Positions 7,044-11,489 of a stretch of DNA of 11,489 bases are shown here, piece by piece. Under the pieces are notes generated by a model. The model made no database searches. It was not told where the DNA came from and saw only the letters and a program-made list of their open reading frames with translations. The stretch comes from Hyphomicrobiales bacterium (GTDB taxonomy: Bacteria; Pseudomonadota; Alphaproteobacteria; Rhizobiales; JAKIUO01), in contig JALXEI010000310.1 in the NCBI GenBank assembly GCA_027069645.1, positions 1 to 11,489 on the forward strand, in the 5' to 3' direction. The translations under genes were made by a program, and so were the position numbers. Within the stretch, counting starts at the first letter, position 1. Each line of letters opens with the position of its first letter.

Positions 7044-7582
7044 CGAATAGCAGTGTATCAAAAAAATGGTGGTTTGGCATAATGGCCGCTCTGTTCGGCA
7101 TTGTCATTACCGGTGCAGGCTATACACCTGTTGCGCAGGCCGCGAGCAAGGGAAACCCCTTTCCGAAACTGAAGGGCAAATGGAAATGTGTGCGCGGTGG
7201 ATGCTGGGTCAAACCCATAGGCGGCGACAGGGAACGGGTCGGGTGCCGCGTTCGCTACAAGCTGGGAGCAGGCGGTAAAACGATCACACAGTCGATCAAT
7301 TGCCGTGGCAGCATCAAACTGACCGCCAAAGCAAAGGTGACACTGAAAAGAAACAACAGGGTATCCGGTAGCTGGACATCCTATAACAATCATACAGGGC
7401 GCGTTTCGGGTGGCGCATCGGGTGTCACAACCGCGAGCAAGCTTTCGGTCGGCATCTCTTCCAGCAAGGGTTTTCGCGGGGCCATGCGGGCGACTCTCAA
7501 CGGTTCGCGGCACCTTGTGACCCTCTATCAGGTGAGGAATGGCAAGCGCCATATGGTCGGCCGTTTGTCGCTGAAGCGGTGA
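7040..7582 (+). CDS. Secreted basic four-cysteine protein of unknown function, coupled to the RND exporter
   Basis: The product has 180 residues. A signal peptide (basic start, hydrophobic about 11-30) ends at VAQA-AS, giving a mature periplasmic or secreted protein of about 146 residues. The mature part is rich in Gly, Ser, Lys and Arg and looks all-beta. It has Cys50, Cys55, Cys69 and Cys88, which could form two disulfides. I see the order GKWKC (46-50), ERVGCRVRYKL (65-75), TQSINC (83-88), VSGSWTS (108-114), GRVSGG (120-125) and GFRGAM (144-149), ending in GRLSLKR. This resembles from memory a family of conserved hypothetical secreted proteins in rhizobia that share a G-x-E-R-x-x-C-R-x-x-Y signature and a later SGxW and GxxSG. 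That link is tentative. The ATGA overlap with the exporter gene suggests a role as substrate, partner or lipid-binding helper of the transporter. No function should be assigned yet. Confidence 0.8.
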   Translation: MTNSSVSKKWWFGIMAALFGIVITGAGYTPVAQAASKGNPFPKLKGKWKCVRGGCWVKPIGGDRERVGCRVRYKLGAGGKTITQSINCRGSIKLTAKAKVTLKRNNRVSGSWTSYNNHTGRVSGGASGVTTASKLSVGISSSKGFRGAMRATLNGSRHLVTLYQVRNGKRHMVGRLSLKR

Positions 7583-7642
7583 TGCACGTCATCGCTTTCA
7601 CCTGTTGAAATGTCGTCTCCGGCATCACCACAGGCCGATAAT

Positions 7643-7671
7643 GTCGTCCGGCTTTCCCACAGCCGGGCGGT
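7643..7671 (+). other. Long stem-loop between the secreted protein gene and parC
   Basis: Bases 7643-7653 pair with 7661-7671 in an 11-bp stem (eight Watson-Crick and three G-U pairs) around the 7-nt loop TTCCCAC. The core is CCGGCT/AGCCGG. No T-run follows (CAGGCTCTT), so it is not a canonical intrinsic terminator. It ends 44 nt before the parC start and could act as a 3' end-protecting structure or a parC leader element. The other part of the 133-nt gap contains only a weak promoter-like pair. Confidence 0.5.
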
Positions 7672-7678
7672 CAGGCTC

Positions 7679-7706
7679 TTGAGACCATTGGCAACTTGCT
7701 TTAGAT
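7679..7706 (+). promoter_or_regulatory. Weak promoter candidate for parC
   Basis: TTGAGA at 7679-7684 resembles a -35 box (five of six). TTAGAT at 7701-7706 is a poor -10 (three of six), 16 nt away. If real, transcription would start about 3 nt before the parC ATG. That would fit the absence of a Shine-Dalgarno but remains speculative. Confidence 0.2.
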
Positions 7707-7715
7707 CTCTGGCCT

Positions 7716-9959
7716 ATGAGCGATAAACCGATTCTTCCCGAAGACGGCAGTGCGCCGGTCATCAATCTGAAAGAGGCTCTCGAAGAGCGCTATCTGGCCT
7801 ATGCCCTGTCGACCATCATGAACAGGGCCCTGCCGGACGTGCGTGACGGGTTAAAACCGGTGCATCGGCGTTTGCTTTACGCCATGCACGAATTGCGGCT
7901 CAATCCGGAAGGGCGGTTTAAAAAATGCGCCAAGATCGTCGGCGAGACGATGGGTAGCTATCACCCGCACGGTGATCAGTCCATCTATGATGCAATGGTG
8001 CGCCTCGCCCAGGATTTTGCCGTTCGCTTCCCGCTGGTGGACGGGCAGGGCAATTTCGGCAATGTCGATGGCGATAACGCCGCGGCCATGCGTTATACCG
8101 AAGCGCGCATGACCGATGTTGCCCGCGCCCTGCTGGAGGGCATTGAGGAAAATGCGGTCGATTTTCGCCCGACCTATGATGACGAGGGTGAGGAGCCGGT
8201 CGTTCTGCCAGCCAATTTCCCCAATCTGCTCGCCAACGGGTCTTCGGGCATTGCGGTGGGCATGGCTACCAATATTCCGCCGCATAATGTCGGTGAATTG
8301 TGCGATGCGGCCCTCTATTTGATCAAACATCCCAATGCCTCTGTCGAAAAGATCGTCGATTTCATTCCCGGGCCGGATCTGCCGACAGGTGGTATTCTCG
8401 TGGACAGTCGGGACAGTATTGTCGAAACCTATAAAAACGGTCGCGGGGCTTTTCGGGTCCGGGCGCGCTGGCAGGTTGAGAAATTGCCACGCGGTGGCTG
8501 GCAGATTGTCGTTACGGAAATTCCCTGGCAGGTCCAGAAAAGCCGCCTGATTGAAAAAATCGCCGATCTCATGCTGGCCAAAAAACTGCCGCTGCTTGGT
8601 GATGTGCTGGACGAAAGTGCAGAGGATGTGCGCCTCGTGCTGGAGCCCAAATCACGCAATACAGACCCGGTCGTGCTGATGGAAAGCCTGTTTCGGGTCA
8701 CGGATCTGGAAAGCCGCATCAGCCTTAACATGAATGTGCTGTCGCGCGGACAGGTCCCCAATGTCCTCGGTCTCAGGCAGGTTTTGCAGGAGTGGCTCGA
8801 TCACCGCAAGGACGTGCTGGTTCGGCGTACCAACTACCGGCTGGAAAAGATCGAACACCGCCTTGAAGTGCTTGCGGGTTTGCTCATTGCCTATCTCAAT
8901 ATTGACGAGGTCATTCGCATTATCCGCTTTGAGGACAAGCCGAAAGAAGAGCTGATGAAGCGCTTCGAACTGTCCGAAATACAGACCGAAGCCATTCTCA
9001 ACATGCGTTTGCGGGCCCTGAACAAATTGCAGGAAGTGGAAATTCGCAACGAGCATGATGCCCTTTCAAAAGAGCGCGACGAATTGCGGGCGCTGCTGGC
9101 CAGCGATGCGGCCCAGTGGAAGAAGATCTCCGGCGAAATCGGCGAAACCCGCAAGAAATTCGGCAAGGATACGGAGCTTGGCAGGCGCCGTTCGCGTTTT
9201 GCCGACTTGCCCGAGCTTGATATAGATCTTGATGCGGCGATGGTGGAGAAAGAGCCCGTTACCATTGTGCTGTCGAAAATGGGCTGGATCCGGGCCTTGC
9301 GCGGCCATGTTGAAGATGTCGGGGGGTTGCAGTTCAAGTCCGGCGACAAGCTTAAATGCGTGTTGCGTGCCCATACCACCGACAGGATATTGCTGTTCAC
9401 AACGGCGGGCAAGTTTTTCACGCTGGATGCCAGCCAGTTACCCGGCGGGCGCGGTCATGGCGAACCGGTGCGTCTGATGATTGATCTTGATGAAGGTCAC
9501 GATTTTATCGGTATGCATGTTCATGATCCCCGACGCAAGTTGCTGGTGGCCTCGAATGTTGGCAACGGCTTTATCGTTGCCGAGAAAAATGTCGTCGCCA
9601 ATACCCGCAAGGGCAAGCAGGTGCTGAATGTCAAGGCGGATGAAGAAGCGCTGGTTTGCACCTTTGTCGAGGGCGACAGTGTGGCGGTGATCGGCGAGAA
9701 TCGCAAACTGCTTTTGTTCAAACTGTCCGAACTCAATGAAATGACGCGCGGGCGCGGCGTTCGTTTGCAACGTTATGGCAAGCGCGACAAGGGCGGGCTG
9801 AGCGATGTCAGGACCTGGGACAGCTCTGTCGGGCTGACCTGGATTGATGCGGCCGGGCGTACCCATACCCTGACCGATGTTGCAGAATGGCAGGGCACCC
9901 GGGCTCAGGCCGGGAAATCCGCTCCAAAAGGTTTCCCGAGAAACAACCGTTTTTCATAG
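7716..9959 (+). CDS. parC: DNA topoisomerase IV subunit A ParC
   Basis: The product has 747 residues. Together with ParE it forms the ATP-dependent type IIA topoisomerase that decatenates daughter chromosomes. The N-terminal breakage-reunion domain begins ALEERYLAYALSTIMNRALP (about 21-40). It contains the DVRDGLKPVHRR segment, YHPHGD (82-87) and the catalytic Arg126-Tyr127 in AAMRYTEAR. The coiled-coil/tower region follows (about 380-480). The C-terminal beta-propeller (about 505-740) has degenerate repeats such as PGGRGHG and GKQVLNVKA and lacks a classical GyrA box, which fits ParC over GyrA. In the quinolone-resistance region the residue equivalent to E. coli ParC Ser80 is Gln88, and the Glu84 equivalent is Asp92. 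Length agrees with alphaproteobacterial ParC. ATG 7716 fits the N-terminus, but no Shine-Dalgarno is visible before it. parE is not in the window. Confidence 0.96.
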   Translation: MSDKPILPEDGSAPVINLKEALEERYLAYALSTIMNRALPDVRDGLKPVHRRLLYAMHELRLNPEGRFKKCAKIVGETMGSYHPHGDQSIYDAMVRLAQDFAVRFPLVDGQGNFGNVDGDNAAAMRYTEARMTDVARALLEGIEENAVDFRPTYDDEGEEPVVLPANFPNLLANGSSGIAVGMATNIPPHNVGELCDAALYLIKHPNASVEKIVDFIPGPDLPTGGILVDSRDSIVETYKNGRGAFRVRARWQVEKLPRGGWQIVVTEIPWQVQKSRLIEKIADLMLAKKLPLLGDVLDESAEDVRLVLEPKSRNTDPVVLMESLFRVTDLESRISLNMNVLSRGQVPNVLGLRQVLQEWLDHRKDVLVRRTNYRLEKIEHRLEVLAGLLIAYLNIDEVIRIIRFEDKPKEELMKRFELSEIQTEAILNMRLRALNKLQEVEIRNEHDALSKERDELRALLASDAAQWKKISGEIGETRKKFGKDTELGRRRSRFADLPELDIDLDAAMVEKEPVTIVLSKMGWIRALRGHVEDVGGLQFKSGDKLKCVLRAHTTDRILLFTTAGKFFTLDASQLPGGRGHGEPVRLMIDLDEGHDFIGMHVHDPRRKLLVASNVGNGFIVAEKNVVANTRKGKQVLNVKADEEALVCTFVEGDSVAVIGENRKLLLFKLSELNEMTRGRGVRLQRYGKRDKGGLSDVRTWDSSVGLTWIDAAGRTHTLTDVAEWQGTRAQAGKSAPKGFPRNNRFS

Positions 9960-10070
9960 ATGAAAACGTGTCAACAGGCAAGGCATTGAATAAAAAAGAA
10001 AACACAGCCTTACTTTCAATACTTCATTATTCCCCGAAAAATCCCTGAAAAAATCATGTATTCATGAGGC

Positions 10071-10106
10071 GTTAAGGGTGTCGTTAAGTCTATGTTTTTG
10101 ATTAAC
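10071..10106 (+). promoter_or_regulatory. Repeated GTTAAG/ATTAAC elements, possible regulator sites
   Basis: GTTAAG occurs at 10071-10076 and again at 10083-10088, and ATTAAC at 10101-10106. Two TTAA half-sites 8 nt apart resemble the alphaproteobacterial CtrA box, but the consensus spacing is 7. TATAAA at 10110-10115 could be the -10 box. This is suggestive only. Confidence 0.25.
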
Positions 10107-10150
10107 GGGTATAAAAAGACAAAGTAACGTCAGGGAACATTTTTGCGTAT

Positions 10151-10156
10151 GAGGGG
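10151..10156 (+). promoter_or_regulatory. Ribosome binding site of the Trp-motif protein gene
   Basis: GAGGGG lies 8 nt before ATG 10165. It supports this start and argues that the frame is a real gene even though it has no recognised family. Confidence 0.55.
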
Positions 10157-10164
10157 TTTGTATT

Positions 10165-10794
10165 ATGAGTAAGGCGTTTTTCTACCGGGAGAGAAAAGGA
10201 TTGTTTGTGGTGACCTCCCTGGCCATATGGCTGGTCGGGCTCGGTTTGTTCGGGCGCTATTTGCCTGCTAATGCCCAGGTCAAATCCCGCCAGATGGTGG
10301 TGAATTATCATGGCAATGAGCTGCTGGGAAAATGGGTCCGCAGGAACGGTCGCTGGACATTCGGCAAGGTCAGCCGGATCATGAAAGTTCATCGCAGTAA
10401 AATGTCTGAATCTGAAACAATGCCCGTCGAGGGGCGCTCCCCTGTACACTTGTCCGGTTCTGTCCTGTCGCGGCGGGTAACTTCAGGTGTCATGGGGGCT
10501 ATGGCTTCCGTGGCCGTCAAGGGAGCTGTGAACAGCTATTCTCCCGCGACAACGGCCGCCCTGCCTGCACACCGATCCACAAAACAGGTCAAGCGAGCCA
10601 TGCGCGCCAGACTGGCGAAAGAAATCGGGCGCTGGGCAAGGATTGGTGACCGTTGGGAGTGGCGTAGTCGTGAGGACCAGCCCCCTCGCAAGGAGGTGCG
10701 CCAGATCGAGGAAAGGCGCAAAATGTGGGTGCGCCGCAACGGCATCTGGGTTTTTGCCGTTCCCGAGGCTGCTGATTTGATGATAAATATATAA
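10165..10794 (+). CDS. Putative secreted protein with three Trp-based motifs, unknown function
   Basis: The product has 209 residues. The N-terminus looks like a signal peptide or anchor: basic residues to about 11, a hydrophobic stretch (12-30), and an ANA-Q cleavage-like site at 35-38. The mature protein is strongly basic. It carries three copies of a 13-residue motif: GKWVRRNGRWTFG (55-67), GRWARIGDRWEWR (155-167) and KMWVRRNGIWVFA (186-198). In each copy two Trp are separated by six residues and followed by an aromatic two positions later. Copies 1 and 3 use different codons for the same residues. This hints at selection on the protein, not a recent DNA duplication. Between copies 1 and 2 is a Gly/Ala/Val stretch (about 107-121). 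It vaguely resembles short envelope proteins with W-x-G-x-W repeats, but I do not recognise the family. A good ribosome-binding site, an AT-rich leader and a following stem-loop support a real single-gene transcript. Confidence 0.65.
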   Translation: MSKAFFYRERKGLFVVTSLAIWLVGLGLFGRYLPANAQVKSRQMVVNYHGNELLGKWVRRNGRWTFGKVSRIMKVHRSKMSESETMPVEGRSPVHLSGSVLSRRVTSGVMGAMASVAVKGAVNSYSPATTAALPAHRSTKQVKRAMRARLAKEIGRWARIGDRWEWRSREDQPPRKEVRQIEERRKMWVRRNGIWVFAVPEAADLMINI

Positions 10795-10810
10795 CAGAAA
10801 AAACACTACT

Positions 10811-10845
10811 TGCATCCGAAGCGCTCAATGAGGCTTCGGATTGCA
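10811..10845 (+). terminator. Convergent stem-loop terminator between the Trp-motif gene and the IalB-family gene
   Basis: ATCCGAAGC at 10814-10822 pairs perfectly with GCTTCGGAT at 10833-10841. TGC/GCA extends the stem outward past one bulge, and CTC/GAG extends it inward around an AAT loop past another. It lies 17 nt after the stop of the plus-strand gene. Read on the minus strand it is followed 7 nt later by six T's (complement of 10798-10803), and on the plus strand by TTTTT at 10862-10866. It probably ends both convergent transcripts. Confidence 0.6.
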
Positions 10846-10930
10846 CAGCAGAGCAAGGTCCTTTTTCGACTCGCGATTTGGCCTGGTTTCTATGGCCCGT
10901 CCCGCTCCTGCTTCTCATGCGCTGAATACT

Positions 10931-10950
10931 GTCTCGCCCCGGGGTGCGAC
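10931..10950. repeat. 20-bp imperfect palindrome centred on CCCCGGGG
   Basis: The perfect core CCCCGGGG at 10937-10944 is flanked by GTC at 10931-10933 and GAC at 10948-10950. One mismatch and one G-T pair interrupt the symmetry. It has no loop, so it reads more like a protein-binding dyad than an RNA hairpin. The rest of 10846-10990 shows no gene and no other clear element. Confidence 0.3.
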
Positions 10951-10990
10951 CTAATGTCACTCACGGGCTGTGCACAAGGCAAAAATTATC

Positions 10991-11489
10991 CTATTTGATA
11001 CTTTGCAAGGCTTTCGAAAATCCGCCGAGAGCGATGGGAATGGCAATGCCTTCTTCAGGCGTCTGAAAGATTGTAAACATGGCGGTTTTTCCGGTCATGA
11101 ATTTTTTTTTCAGATCAGCAGGGATGACGGCTTCTGCAAAACAGCCGATCCTGCCGCAGCGTAAAAACGGCACCCGCCCCACATTCTTGCCATCAATAAT
11201 CAGTCCGAGCCCGGAAGGCAGCAGCACGCCGAGCGGTGCGACGACGAGCAACATCTGCTTGTTGTCCGCAATTGATTTCTGGAAGATCACCGTGAGGCCG
11301 ACATTGGGCCGATCCTCCGCAGTAACACTTTGAACCGCTGCACATTTTTCTACTTTTGATCCGGCAGGGCGACCGCAGCTTATCTGCCAGGCACCGATCG
11401 TTGATTTGACTTTTCCGCCTGAAACCTGGGCTGCCGCCGGTGAAAGGCCGGGAACCACAAAAGTCATTGCGAGCAATATCAGCATGATC
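10991..11489 (-). CDS. Invasion-associated locus B (IalB) domain secreted protein, 5' end at or beyond window edge
   Basis: The minus-strand frame stops at 10993-10991 and is open to the right edge. The first ATG inside is at 11485-11483 and gives 164 residues. That start yields a hydrophobic segment ending PAAAQ, a signal peptidase site, but with no basic n-region. The true start is therefore probably a little further upstream, outside the window. The mature protein fits the IalB domain found widely in alphaproteobacteria: GAWQISC (31-37), KCAAVQS (47-53), APLGVLLPSGLGLIIDG (about 83-99), PFLRCGRIGC (106-115) and a C-terminal IPIALGGFSKAL (149-160). Four Cys (37, 48, 110, 115) probably form disulfides. 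IalB was named for a Bartonella factor in erythrocyte invasion. In free-living bacteria the role is unknown and the name does not imply pathogenicity. It is transcribed convergently with the Trp-motif gene. Confidence 0.85.
   Translation of the reverse strand, partial: IMLILLAMTFVVPGLSPAAAQVSGGKVKSTIGAWQISCGRPAGSKVEKCAAVQSVTAEDRPNVGLTVIFQKSIADNKQMLLVVAPLGVLLPSGLGLIIDGKNVGRVPFLRCGRIGCFAEAVIPADLKKKFMTGKTAMFTIFQTPEEGIAIPIALGGFSKALQSIK

Larger units (their letters stand above)
9960..10164 (+). other. AT-rich intergenic leader between parC and the Trp-motif gene
   Basis: About 36% G+C over 9961-10140 (64 of 180 bases, counted by hand), well below the surrounding genes. It holds AAGGC 9980-9984 with GCCTT 10007-10011 (long loop, weak), a small stem TCATG/CATGA at 10054-10067, repeated TTAA elements, and a TATAAA at 10110-10115. 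I see no gene and no convincing intrinsic terminator for parC. The region most likely carries the promoter of the next gene. Confidence 0.5.

Noticed and set aside
10589..10960. A 123-codon minus-strand frame overlapping the Trp-motif gene
   Set aside because: It is Arg/Ser/Pro-rich without motifs, passes through the terminator hairpin, and lies opposite a gene with a signal peptide and ribosome-binding site.
10810..10998. A 62-codon plus-strand frame in the convergent intergenic region
   Set aside because: It starts at a TTG inside the terminator hairpin, has no ribosome-binding site, and runs into the end of the IalB-family gene on the opposite strand.
1..11489. Mobile elements, CRISPR arrays, tRNA or rRNA genes, defence or phage islands
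   Set aside because: No transposase, integrase, direct-repeat array, tRNA cloverleaf or phage-like gene was seen on either strand. Composition is fairly even apart from the leader at 9960-10164.

Overview
This 11.5 kb window looks like ordinary chromosomal DNA from an alphaproteobacterium. The evidence is family-level pattern recognition, not a database search. It includes a ParC with alphaproteobacterial features (a Gln in the QRDR and a single 747-residue chain), a CbbY-type HAD phosphatase, an IalB-domain secreted protein, a short CcdA, and moderately GC-rich codon use throughout. Genus cannot be determined. I see no tRNA, rRNA, CRISPR array, insertion sequence or phage gene.

Layout. Bases 3-719 (+) carry the 3' part of a ceramidase/CREST-superfamily membrane hydrolase, cut by the window edge. 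Bases 851-2799 (+) hold a closely spaced pair: a CbbY-like sugar-phosphate phosphatase and a HupE/UreJ-type membrane protein with a periplasmic N-domain. Bases 2929-4545 (+) hold ccdA and thiD, 27 nt apart. Bases 4668-7582 (+) hold an RND/MMPL-type exporter (COG1033-like) whose stop overlaps the start of a small secreted four-cysteine protein. Bases 7716-9959 (+) are parC. After an AT-rich leader comes a secreted protein of unknown function carrying three copies of a Trp-based motif (10165-10794, +). A convergent IalB-family gene (10991 to the right edge, -) closes the window. A strong stem-loop at 10811-10845 lies between the two convergent genes and probably terminates transcription.

How the genes fit together. 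Most are housekeeping or envelope functions with no obvious shared pathway: thiamine salvage/biosynthesis (thiD), electron delivery across the membrane (ccdA), chromosome decatenation (parC) and sugar-phosphate clean-up (cbbY). The strongest functional link is the RND exporter with its translationally coupled secreted partner at 7040-7582. The least characterised gene is the Trp-motif protein at 10165-10794. Several intergenic leaders (upstream of ccdA, the RND gene and parC) contain GC-rich stem-loops. Several genes, notably parC and thiD, lack a recognisable Shine-Dalgarno sequence.

I did not find a clearly new multi-gene system. The best candidates for new biology are the exporter/secreted-protein pair, the Trp-motif protein, and the ceramidase homologue in which the position of the usual active-site Asp is a His.
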